From assembly GCF_932526225.1 (NCBI RefSeq), contig NC_064046.1:14645408-14709407 (forward strand): 64,000 nt of DNA, given 5' to 3'. Each line of letters starts with the position of its first letter. Position 1 is the first letter of the stretch. The stretch is from Nematostella vectensis (lineage: Eukaryota; Cnidaria; Anthozoa; Actiniaria; Edwardsiidae). Positions 12,001-20,700 of this stretch are shown piece after piece. Below the pieces are notes generated by a model, which made no database searches, was not told the origin of the DNA, and saw only the letters and a program-made list of their open reading frames with translations. A program made the position numbers and the translations under genes.

Positions 12001-14496
12001 AGGAGAAATCGGAAAAGCACGATAAACAAGATAAACATGAAAAACGGGACAAACAGAATAAGTCGCCGGTCGCGAATGACGAAAAGAGGCCGAACTTTTT
12101 CCGAAGTCTTTCGGGGTTTTCGCTGAGAGATCGGTCGCATTTGGATCGCGATACGAATAAGGACAAAAATAAACACGCGAACGAGAGTTTCGGGGGCGTG
12201 CATATTCGACGCTCGCTAAGGGATAGGGACTCTGAGGTAGCGAATCGTAGGAAATCGTGGATGGAGCGTATCACACATAAAGGACACGACGAGCGTGAAA
12301 AGGAGAAGGAGAAAGTCCGTCGGCGGAGTCTGGTGGAGACTCGGACGGTGTCGCTTGACGAAACGGTGTCGGACTTGAGTAAAGAGGAGACGAAGAGAAC
12401 GAAAAAGATCAGCAAGAAACCGACTGAGGTTAGTGTGTGCCTCTGAGCCTAGGAGTGTGTGCCTCTAAGGGCGTGGTCAGAGTGCTGTATCCCTTTTAGC
12501 ACCAACTCTTCTCGCACTACTGCTCAAGGGAGCACGGCAGAATGTATTCCTATTTAAGGTGGCGCGCCTAGGTTGTTTTGGCTAAACAGCTTATATACTA
12601 TGTTCCCTACAGAAGACTCATTTTCGGCGCGATTTTCGTAATTTTTTTAGATTTTATTAATACATCTATGCTTTATCAGATTCCGCTAGATTCACTATTC
12701 TTGGAAATCAAATTATTATTTGTCATGCAAGTTAAAAGGATATTTTTATATTAAATTATAAATCTCGAAATCTGCGCAATGAATTTTTTTCTAAATCTAC
12801 AGTAACACCTAACAATACTCCAACTTAAAGCACACGAATTTTTGGCTTAAAACTGACCTGTCAAACTTCGCGATTGATGAATCTTTATTTCACGCCAAAA
12901 TTGTCCTGGCAATATTTAAAAAAAATAAATGCACTCTTGCCTACCAAGATCCATCCCCGAATTTACGCCCCCTGCTTAGTCCAAACCCTAAGGCAACTTG
13001 TGTGAGAGGGGCAAGAGGACCAGTTTTGCACAAGAATAAATTTCAGATAGTCAATTCGAGAGTATTTTTGTTAAGATAATTTGAAAACTAAAGAATTTTT
13101 CATTTTCAACATTTTAGCGCAACCCGCTCATCTTCCAAACTATTACCCGACTCTATTGGTAAAATAGGCCTTACCGAAAGTACTTGCTTGATGTAGTTGA
13201 CAAACATAATCCACTTCATAATCGGAGCCCCACACCCCCAAAGCGCAACTGATAACTCCCCTTACGAACAAACACACATGTGGTGTTGCATAACAAAGTG
13301 GTTTATTTTCGTAATAATATCAATCGCGCGTTCCATTGGAACACATTCTGCCTTGCTCCCTTGTACTGCTTTTATTTGAGAAGCCGTTGCATATTAAAAT
13401 CTAAATTAATCATTATGTCTTTTATTGCCATAACGCCCTGAGACGCCTGTAAAATATAGGCCCAACTCCAAAACGTCAAAAATGCAAACTAAACATCACC
13501 AGACCCGGATACTCATAGATTCATCCAAGGCATAGACGACCTGCAAAAGCGCATCCAAGCAATGTAATAGAATTGACTCTTGTCAAAATATCAACCTTGA
13601 TTTCTGACCAATTCGTAAACAAATGCTTAAACTTAGAAGCATTTCTTACCAAAAAAGACACAAAATTCCGAACTACAAATAGAGACAAGCAAACACAGAT
13701 CAAGTCACCAATAGATACCTTTATTGCCCCGAAGCCAAGAAAAACATTTCCAGGTCCAAGGAACCCAGAATAAGCCTGAAAACAATTTTTGAATAAGGTG
13801 GGGTAGCAAAGATGGCCCGCATTGGAGAGTATGAGGCCATTCACCAGAAAATTCCTTTCTCACTTGGTGAAGCCCAGACAAGGAATTATCCCATTGAATC
13901 ACCCTCAGCGTGCAAACATCCATAAGCACAGCATTAATTATGCCCAAAAAGACTTCATGATGTCCTAAGGCATGAAAAAGCTGTAGTTTTTAAGCAAATT
14001 ACAAGCAAAACTGTTGTAAGCAACAGGCTGTAGCAGTGCCGTCGCTAGAAAGAAAAGGCACCGCAGTGCATTGTTGGAAACTTCAAGGCATACCGTCTTG
14101 GGTCAGCCGTAGCTTAGCTTAACTGGTAGTGTTGGACTTGAAATAGGGGGGGGGGGGGGGGTTCTGTTTTCAGTCTGTTTTACTTACAATGTTGCTCAAA
14201 AGTACCCAGGAGTGAAAGGGTTAAAAGAAAGTCTTTTAAATAGCAGTCACTAAACTAACCAATAAATCTGACTTCCTTTAAAGGAACCAAAGACATGTAG
14301 CTCCCTTGATACCGTCCGCGCTTGTCGTTCCCAGGAGGACTTGCGTGCTTATAGCCCCCATGGGGACTTGAGCGCGTTTATCCCCCATGGGGACTTGCGC
14401 GCAGCAAGTAACCTAGACCAGACCAATGCTAGTGCCCATAATACTTTGCGCGATGTCAGCGATGAGTTGGCCAAACAACAAAGCACTAAACTCTAA
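1..14496 (+). CDS. PLEKHG4-like: RhoGEF of the PLEKHG4 (puratrophin-1)/ARHGEF40 family, 3' part, 16 exons
   Basis: Guanine-nucleotide exchange factor for Rho-family GTPases, acting at membranes and the actin cytoskeleton (family knowledge). Exons: 1-74, 947-1234, 1952-2152, 2431-2483, 2965-3040, 3525-3628, 3728-3797, 4756-4845, 5227-5319, 5804-5851, 7277-7354, 7870-8040, 8431-8529, 11223-11301, 11641-12428, 14284-14496. All junctions are GT-AG with consistent phase, giving 840 visible residues. Order: spectrin-like helices (1-120), acidic linker (121-204), DH (about 205-391), PH (about 392-507), charged Ser-rich tail (508-840). DH motifs [20 protein letters not shown] and [16 protein letters not shown] are family-typical. 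The PH end ([11 protein letters not shown], then [18 protein letters not shown]) is closest to PLEKHG4 among DH-PH proteins I remember. The 5' end is outside the window, so N-terminal domains are unseen. The assignment to DH-PH is near certain; the subfamily is likely. Confidence 0.9.
86..795 (+). repeat. 35-bp minisatellite in RhoGEF intron, about 20 copies
   Basis: Unit CACCCCTCCCCTGACGGTAG plus ATTGATGATTAGACA, repeated head to tail from just after the donor of the first exon (position 75) to about 795, with a decayed copy near 860. Variants differ at a few positions, such as CGGT/CGCT/CGAT. Two units are expanded with an extra GCGACAGTTAAT-type block near 710-770. The rest of the intron to 946 is unremarkable. 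Confidence 0.92.
947..1234 (+). CDS. Spectrin-like repeat exon of the RhoGEF
   Basis: A 96-codon exon between CCCCAG and GTAAAG, phase 0 on both sides. It encodes mostly helical sequence beginning [12 protein letters not shown], with a later stretch [12 protein letters not shown], which fits a spectrin/SEC14-linked helical repeat placed N-terminal to the DH domain in this family. The partial first exon (1-74, [15 protein letters not shown]) belongs to the same helical region. The end of this exon is the source of the tandem copies found downstream in the intron (1,318-1,632). Confidence 0.8.
1230..1640 (+). repeat. Tandem copies of the exon 947-1234 3' end and its 5' splice site
   Basis: The last ~30 nt of the exon (from CGCTTGCACGTGCGGAGGAG) and the first ~85 nt of the intron recur at about 1,318, 1,434 and 1,604. 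The first two units are about 120 bp; the later part is rearranged. Intronic copies read ACATGTAAAG, ACAGGTTAAG and ACAGACAG where the true junction is ACAG|GTAAAG. The reading frames in this stretch are by-products. Confidence 0.85.
1641..2964 (+). repeat. RhoGEF introns with small exons and a degenerate ~31-bp repeat (about 2,515-2,815)
   Basis: Two coding exons lie here: 1952-2152, an acidic Ser-rich linker ([14 protein letters not shown]), and 2431-2483 ([17 protein letters not shown]). From 2,515 to about 2,815 the intron is a decayed tandem repeat built on CCTGTCACGCTGTATTATTC with GTCACTCTATA, roughly ten copies of variable length. Nothing else recognisable. Confidence 0.7.
4029..4737 (+). 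repeat. 27-bp minisatellite abutting a 3' splice site, about 26 copies
   Basis: Unit TGACATTTTGCGTGACTGTT plus GCTGGCA. It fills the intron between exons 3728-3797 and 4756-4845 and stops about 18 nt before the acceptor CTTCCACAG. One unit is truncated near 4,560. Because the unit is a multiple of three, it is open in several frames on both strands, but those frames have no coding support. Confidence 0.95.
5170..5240 (+). repeat. Tandem duplication of a 3' splice site (DH exon 5227)
   Basis: The sequence AATTGTG...TGTAG followed by ATATGCCAGAAGGA occurs twice: an upstream copy with its AG near 5,187 and the true acceptor with AG at 5,225-5,226. Use of the upstream AG would read ATA TGC CAG AAG GAA TGA and stop at once. 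Confidence 0.8.
5340..5450 (+). repeat. Short tandem duplication after DH exon 5227-5319
   Basis: Two imperfect ~56-bp copies of AGAGAAGTTCGATTCTAGTA followed by GTCTACCTCCCTT, starting about 25 nt inside the intron. It does not include exon sequence. Confidence 0.65.
5894..6146. mobile_element. Small inverted-repeat element (MITE-like), 253 bp
   Basis: Left end GTGCGACGCGCGCTACCGTG and right end (reverse complement) GTGCAACGAACTACCGTG, both continuing with GCCACC, form imperfect terminal inverted repeats of about 24 bp. No coding capacity. It lies in the RhoGEF intron between 5,851 and 7,277. Confidence 0.6.
6666..6790. mobile_element. 125-bp MITE with perfect 19-bp terminal inverted repeats
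   Basis: The ends are TACCCTGGGTACCAGAGCC and its exact reverse complement. No coding capacity. Elements with this GGGTACCAGAG-type terminus are, as I remember, common in anthozoan genomes. The rest of this intron (6,147-6,665 and 6,791-7,276) shows nothing I recognise. Confidence 0.75.
7870..11301 (+). other. PH domain region of the RhoGEF, 3 exons
   Basis: Exons 7870-8040, 8431-8529 and 11223-11301 encode a pleckstrin-homology domain: [12 protein letters not shown], then [39 protein letters not shown], and the C-terminal helix with the invariant Trp ([13 protein letters not shown]). In Dbl-family proteins this domain follows DH directly and tunes exchange activity and phosphoinositide binding. 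The intron before its last exon carries the 29-bp minisatellite. Confidence 0.88.
8590..11036 (+). repeat. 29-bp minisatellite, about 84 copies
   Basis: Unit CATTCCTTATTTGGACATAA plus CATACCGCC, repeated for about 2.4 kb in the intron between the PH exons 8431-8529 and 11223-11301. Variants are C/T at GGACATA versus GGATATA and CCC/CTC before ATTCC. Blocks of variant order recur, for example around 10,610-10,720 and 10,905-11,020, which shows segmental duplication inside the array. It has no unique spacers and is not a CRISPR array. Confidence 0.97.
11641..14496 (+). CDS. Charged C-terminal tail and stop of the RhoGEF (two exons)
   Basis: Exon 11641-12428 reads 262 codons after a split Glu. 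It is rich in Ser/Thr/Pro ([12 protein letters not shown]), then in alternating Lys/Asp/Glu/Arg from about 11,970, likely disordered. It ends ACT GAG before GTTAGT. The next in-phase exon begins at 14284 after an AAG acceptor and reads [20 protein letters not shown] with two PHGDL repeats, then stops with TAA at 14,494-14,496. Matching phase (0/0) and open coding composition support it as the terminal exon. The acceptor at 14,281-14,283 has only a modest pyrimidine tract, so this last exon is less certain than the others. Confidence 0.7.
12429..14283. other. Last RhoGEF intron, no recognisable gene
   Basis: It starts with a short imperfect duplication of GTTAGTGTGTGCCTCT around the donor (12,429-12,470). 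The remainder is AT-rich, with ORFs such as 13,521-13,844 and 13,705-13,947 (minus) that match no family I recognise. An 18-nt G run lies at about 14,143-14,160. Confidence 0.5.
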
Positions 14497-14521
14497 ACCT
14501 TCTCAAGTCGTAAACAAATTA

Positions 14522-14527
14522 AATAAA
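14522..14527 (+). terminator. Possible polyadenylation signal of the RhoGEF
   Basis: AATAAA lies 26 nt after the stop codon, in AT-rich DNA. The 3' UTR would be very short. Other AATAAA motifs occur further on (for example near 14,610 and 15,855), so this may not be the one used. Confidence 0.3.
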
Positions 14528-14859
14528 GGTAAAATAAGAATAATGGCAATGATAATTTGATGGTGCGTTTAATGTCAGCCAATGTCAATTATATTTTCAA
14601 TGACAGATTAAATAAATGTTTCAAATGTGAATTGGAATTTTTTATTTTATTTCTCCAGTGTAAAATCACACAAAATGGTTTAACTTGGATAGTTTGAATA
14701 TAGACAAACATAAATACCGAATAAATCTAAGTGATAAATCCAAGCTTTAAATAAATAATACCCAGCAATGACAGAATCATACATGGATGAATGATGGATA
14801 ATAATAAATCGATAAGCGTTTTTTTTTTCATACGGTTTTAACATCACCCGGAAACAGCT

Positions 14860-15045
14860 TTCAGCCAATAAGAGGTCAATTTGATCTGGAGCTCTTATTG
14901 GTTTATTACATGACACGTGCCCACAGGAATAAGCTCTCATTGGTCTACTAGAAGACACGTGACTTCTAGTCACCATTGGCGTTTATTCGTTCAACAGCAG
15001 TCACATGACTTTGAACTTTGTCTCCTATTGATTTATCAGCATTCA
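14860..15045. promoter_or_regulatory. Cluster of inverted CCAAT boxes and CACGTG/CACATG E-boxes
   Basis: Within 180 bp there are CCAAT at about 14,871, ATTGG at about 14,898, 14,938 and 14,985, ATTGA near 15,029, CACGTG at 14,913 and 14,956, and CACATG at about 15,002. They are spaced as a degenerate ~45-bp repeat: ATTGGT, about 15 nt, then CACGTG. This looks like a repeated promoter or enhancer module, or a decayed tandem repeat that mimics one. No dependent gene is certain. Confidence 0.35.
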
Positions 15046-15170
15046 GCAAATAGAACGTCATATTTAATCGTATGGAAGCTTTACTTTTTAACCCTTGTTT
15101 CTAAAGATTTCAACATTTCACTCCTAAAAAAATCACTTTTGATAACCTCATACTCATTTATGTGTTTGCA

Positions 15171-15507
15171 GGTATAACGACTACCTGACACAAATCTAAT
15201 GGTGTGTATTAGTGTTAGACTTCTACTACTAAACTTAGAACAAGCGGGAATCTTCCGACTCAGAAAACTATAACGGGATGGGTCTCCGAGTGTGCCGATT
15301 ACGAGCCGATGTCGTGTTCGGGAATACAACGGTACAGCGGTAATGATGGATACTCGCGGGCGTCGTCATGAAGATTTGGGTCAGCCGGAGACGACCCGAT
15401 GGCATTCGGCAAAAGTTCGACGGCAACAAAGAACCTTTATTGGATCCAAGCATGAACCGAAGTCTTTCGGTTACGTCTTGCTGGAAGTCATAGAAAATTT
15501 TAAGTAG
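15171..15507 (+). other. Possible alternative terminal exon or pseudo-coding 3' region of the RhoGEF
   Basis: After an AG at about 15,171 there is a short frame YNDYLTQI-stop. A second acceptor-like AG near 15,238 leads into 15,240-15,360, where one frame reads WVSECADYEPMSCSGIQRYS before a stop. A different frame from 15,274 to 15,507 reads through RGRRHEDLGQPETTRWHS to a TAG. The composition is less AT-rich than the surroundings and looks like exon, but no single frame covers it. It could be a 3' UTR, an alternative last exon or a frameshifted relic. Confidence 0.25.
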
Positions 15508-17072
15508 GATAGACTCGGCAACCTTCTCTCGCCATTAGAGCTGTTCCAATTTGTCCTTGAAACGCACTATGGGAGTTGTGTACAGAAACTACTTATAATT
15601 GATTAAAATTTGATATTGTTTGTGCGTGATACGCCAGTGTTCCACGGATTAACTGAAACAGCCCTATTCCCTCGACTTTAGGTTTACATTTTCGTTGTTT
15701 TACCTCTAGACGTGACGTTTTCTTCTGGTGTCTTTTCCGTGAAAAGTGTGGAATATATAATGTGATATAGACTGGTTTTCTTCAACCCATGAGATATATG
15801 CCTCTTAACCTGGCGCCGATTCCTTAGTTATCAGTTGTTATCCCTTGATTGATTGAATAAAAAAAAGCTATTGTAGGCCCTTCTTCCTCTCTCACCATCA
15901 CGCTTCGACTCTGGGTCTAATGAAAACCACTCTAGTGGCCCTCTAACGTTTCTCAATTTTTGTCCAGTGCTCGGGCAGATATAATTTTAGATAAAATAAC
16001 ATATTGTATATTTGAGAAATATCGACAACCAATACAAAACTTCCAGATTAGGGTTTTATTTTCCTACTTTCACTAAATCCACTAAAGCAAAGAGTGACTG
16101 CTGATTTAACGACACAGAATGTTCTGATTAGAGAATAGGTTATTTGAATATGGGGAAAACTTGCAGTCAGTTGTAGGAAAGTTTTCAAGGAATTTTGTAG
16201 GATTTTGCTTTTGCTATTTTCTTTTAGTTGATTGATGCGTTCCATGCAGAATATTTATTACAATGTTTTGTAATGTAATATTTTACGATATCTCTAGTAT
16301 TTTAGATTTTGTAATACGCCGCGGTAATCAGCAAGACTCTGAGCCGACTTGTGTGACGAACTGTTACAAACCTTTTAGTGCTGCAATAAATATATAAATA
16401 TAATACAGGGAGATGTACATTTCAGTGGCCGACTAGCTAAATCTGTTGTGAATTACATCATCAATCCTGCGATAAACACGGCTCCATTCTATTGTTACAG
16501 CCTACAATAGTCAATGGATGATCATATTTTACAGAACCATACGATATTTAAATTCAAATAAAACAGGAACAAAAGTTTTATATAAGTCGGCTCTAAGTCT
16601 GTAAGACAAGCCACGGTTGTTAGCAATTTTTAAAAGGAAAAGCAATAAATATTTAAATGACAGCTGCTACAATAACCGTGATAAAAGAAGGGATAAGAAT
16701 TAGTAAAACCGATAGCATCAACAAGCCAACATCCTTACAGTAAAGAGGAAAATTTCCGCGCTTTTTTTATCTTCGAACTTTTCGTCTAGATTGGCTTTGA
16801 CCAAATATGAAACTGCGGCAGAAATTAAGAGTATTGTAAATACATTTTTTCAAATCGACTATTTCTGCGTGCAAAAATCTATACGTTTACTAAGTTTAAA
16901 ATATCTTTTCCTAAACCCAGTAAATAGTTATAGGATTAGATAGAACGGTTCACAGTTGATTGCGGAATTATATAATATTAGAATGGTGATTTAATAAAAA
17001 AAGGATTACTTTCCAGCAGTTTAATTCTTGAGGCTTTGCTGAGCTATTTGTTGGTAACAGAAGTGTGTGTGT

Positions 17073-17103
<31 letters not shown>

Positions 17104-17324
17104 GGGGGGGCTGAGGTCGATAAAGAATTCTCAGGGAGCGAATCCTAACTAGTTTTGTGATCGGCAAACGGGTGGAGTAACCCGATCTCCGCATTATCAT
17201 TTAATCTGGTTGCCTCTGCATCTATTACGGCCTTACACTAATTCCATCGTTGTGCTCTAATCTAGCCTTCATACGGGAGTAGGACTGTGTATTTGTAGTG
17301 AAAAACAAATTACCCGCGCCGCAT
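15508..17324. other. Intergenic DNA between the RhoGEF and the VPS4-like gene
   Basis: AT-rich with no supported ORF. A (GT)n tract runs at about 17,065-17,087 and is followed at once by a G run of about 23 to 17,110. The two flanking genes are tail to tail, about 3.1 kb apart between stop codons. Confidence 0.5.
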
Positions 17325-17547
17325 CCATCTTTGACGTGTCTCCTTTCAACATCATTTCCGTTCTTGGATTCTCTTTAGGTGGTCACGTGGTTTCCCGTTG
17401 TTTAGACTTCATCCAGGGTTTTCTTTTTCGACACTCCGCCATCTTGAGAGTGACCACCGCTTTCAATATTACGACCGAGAAAACCCTTGGGACAAGGTTG
17501 GGAATAACGTTGGTCCCGTCCCCCATTGATTCGCGCGTCAAAGATGG
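17325..17547. mobile_element. Foldback element with nested inverted repeats, 223 bp
   Basis: The ends CCATCTTTGACGTG and (reverse complement) CCATCTTTGACGCG pair at 13 of 14 positions. Inside, GGTGGTCAC near 17,379 pairs with GTGACCACC near 17,450. It lies about 100 bp beyond the stop codon of the minus-strand VPS4-like gene, so it may be in that gene's 3' UTR. Confidence 0.45.
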
Positions 17548-17565
17548 CCTATAAGAATGCTAATT

Positions 17566-17710
17566 TTGTTCATCCTTCCTGTCCGTAAGACTTGGTAAAC
17601 ACCGTAGATTTGTCCAGATCGTGGGTAATGGTGCAATTTTGTTCATCCTTTCTGTCCGTAAGACTTGGTAAACACCGTGAATTTGTCCAGTTCTTCATCG
17701 GTAATGGTGC
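17566..17710 (-). repeat. Tandem duplication of the last 24 codons and stop of the VPS4-like gene
   Basis: About 74 bp from GCACCATTACC to GATGAACAAAATT is present twice in direct orientation. The upstream copy is the coding end ([16 protein letters not shown], stop at 17,643-17,645). The downstream copy, after the stop, would read [16 protein letters not shown] and stop again. The second copy keeps the GQEG ending usual for VPS4, so it may be the more ancestral sequence. Confidence 0.85.
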
Positions 17711-20700
17711 TCCCGTTGTGGGAGAGTGATCTGATGAAGTCTTCGAGTACCACGGGGCGAGGCGTGACCTACAAGGGATTAAGAACATGTGTTTTGACGC
17801 TTGTGTGCAGGCTTGTACCAATGATTGGGGGGGCGGGAGGTACGCAGTCATACGTATCATATGGATACGTATTTATTAGACACTGGAAAACGAAAAGTAT
17901 TTGAAGATTCCTTAATAAACAATTACCCACTTTTTTGGCGCAAAAGGGGTTGCGCAGGGTGCACTGTGCGCGCCTGGTGCTCACATATAGCCTGAGTATC
18001 AATGCCCTCAGGGGAGGGGTGAGGGGGACTCGGTAAGTCCCCCCCTTCTTCCTCTCCCCTAAAAAAAGCCTGATATTCAGGCTACCTCACATAATGAAGT
18101 AAGCTTTCTTTATTTACATGTGTCGTTTTAAATGCAAATGAAATGGAGCAATTGACTTTTAGGCTTTTGTGTTCCAATTCAATTAGTTAGTTTCCTTTTA
18201 TTGTACATTGCAGTCCGGTTTAATTAATGTTCGTGCTATTTTCGTGACCCTATTCAGAATATTTGTAAAGAGACTTGTGAAACTGTCTCTCATTTATGTA
18301 TAAAAGCAACCCAAATCCTTGTAAAAGTCAGTCCGCCAGTAGACATGGAAGGATCCACTGTGTTGTATCTCAGTAATCTTTGTATTTTGAGTGGGTTTTC
18401 ACAAGATTTTATGTTTTTCTTTTTGTAATTCATGTATTTTATGTATTTCTATGTTTTAATGAATCGTAAAATAAACGCATGTAAAAACACTAGTCTTGGC
18501 TGATTCAGCATGTATCTGCATTTCGATCGGCACATGAAAAGAACAGGGCCTAAACTAGAATATCACGTAATACTGAACATTTTTTTCATCGATATTCCAT
18601 TATCCCGAATACTTCCCCCGATCCTGATCGTTTACCAATATAATAAGACATTCAAGAAAATTGTTCTGGTCCCACATGTTGAGCTGTGGGTGAGCTGGTA
18701 TACCTTCTGTGGCGGTAGGTCCTTCAATAAACACGTGACACATCCGGGTTCACCCTCACTGCACGGCTCAAAACCACCGTCTGTAAGAAATAGATCATGG
18801 ACATCATATACATGAGAATACACTGGGAATCCAAACAGGGTGGTGAGCATTTTTATATTATTAAAACGATTTACAGTAGCTAAACCGTATTATATGGCCT
18901 CCATCATTTATTTTCTCAACGGAATAACATTTTGTGGTGGGTCAGCTCTTTTCAAAATGGCGTCATGGGAAGCCATTTAAGCGCTGGCCTATGACAAAGC
19001 TTACATGGCTTAAATTGATGGAAGCCAGAATATTGATAACCGATGTTTCGGCCCAATGGCGCATCTACGGGTGTTGGTTGAAAATGTGACGTCACCCGAG
19101 ACCATCCCATCTTATTTGGGTAGCCCAATTTGCGCCAGGGCGAACCACAGGAATCCCGAACAGAACACCAGGTACTAGGGGACTACTGGAATCATGAACA
19201 GAACACCAGGTTCTAGGGGAGCACAGGAATCCCGAACAGAACACCAGGTACTAGGTAACCACAAGGATCCCGAACAGACCGCCAGGTACTAGGTAACCAC
19301 AGGGATCCCGGACAGACCGCCAGGTACTAGGGGAACACAGGAATCCCGAACAGACCGCCAGGTACTAGGGGACGTCAGGAATCCCGCACAGACCACCAGG
19401 TACTAGGGGACCACAGGAATCCCGCACAGACCACTAGGTACTAGGGGACCACAGGAATACCGCACAGAACACCGGGTACTAGGGGACCACAGGAATCCCG
19501 AACAAACCGCCAGGTACTAGGGGAACACAGGAATCCCGAACAGACCGCCAGGTACTAGAGGACGTCAGGAATCCCGCACAGACCACCAGGTACTAGGGGA
19601 CCACAGGAATCCCGCACAGACCACCAGGTACTAGGGGACCACAGGAATCCCGCACAGACCACCAGGTCCTTGCGGACCACAGGAATCCCGCACAGACCAC
19701 CAGGTACTAGGGGACCACAGGAATCCCGCACAGACCACCAGGTACTAGGGGACCACAGGAATCCCGCACAGAACACCAGGTCCTTGCGGACCACAGGAAT
19801 CCCGCACAGACCACCAGGTACTAGGGGACCACAGGAATCCCGAACAAACCGCCAGGTACTAGGGGACCACAGGAATCCCGCACAGACCACCAGGTACTAG
19901 GGGGACGGGGGCAGACTTGCCTGCCTGCTGCTTCCAGTGTGTGGACCTTTGCAGTTCTCTCACAGGCTCGAAAACGGCGTCAGATGTGCAATTTGCGAGG
20001 TCGCTACCCGAGAACCCGCGGGTCTTCTCCCCAAGTACGCACCAGTCCCTCTCAGTCAGACATGCAGGCGTGGTGCCCAAGTGCATCTTGATGAGGCTGA
20101 TACGAGCGTCTCTGTATTATACAGACACCGCATTTATATCCATAAATAGACAATAGCACATTTATATCCATAAATAGACAATAGCACATTTGTATCCATA
20201 AATAGACAATAGCACATCTATATCCATAAATAGACAATAGCACATTTATATCCATGAATAGACAATAGCACATTTATTTCCATAAACAGACAATAGCACA
20301 TTTATATCCATAAATAGACAATAGCACATTTATATCCATATATAGACAATAGCACATTTATATCCATATATAGACAATAGCACATTTATATCCCTAAATA
20401 GACAATAGCACATTTATATCCATAAATAGACAATAGCACATTTATATCCATAAATAGACAATAGCACATTTATATCCATAAATAGACAATAGCACATCTA
20501 TATCCATAAATAGACAATAGCACATCTATATCCATAAATAGACAATAGCACATTTATATCCATAAATAGACAATAGCACATTTATATCCATAAATAGACA
20601 ATAGCACATTTATATCCATAAATAGACAATAGCACATTTATATCCATAAATAGACAATAGCACATTTATATCCATATATAGACAATAGCACATTTATATC

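Noticed and set aside
19555-19890. 111-codon minus-strand frame with repeated GGLCGIPVV
   Set aside because: Three 38-bp units make 38 codons, so the frame stays open by arithmetic. It is the junction-derived minisatellite.
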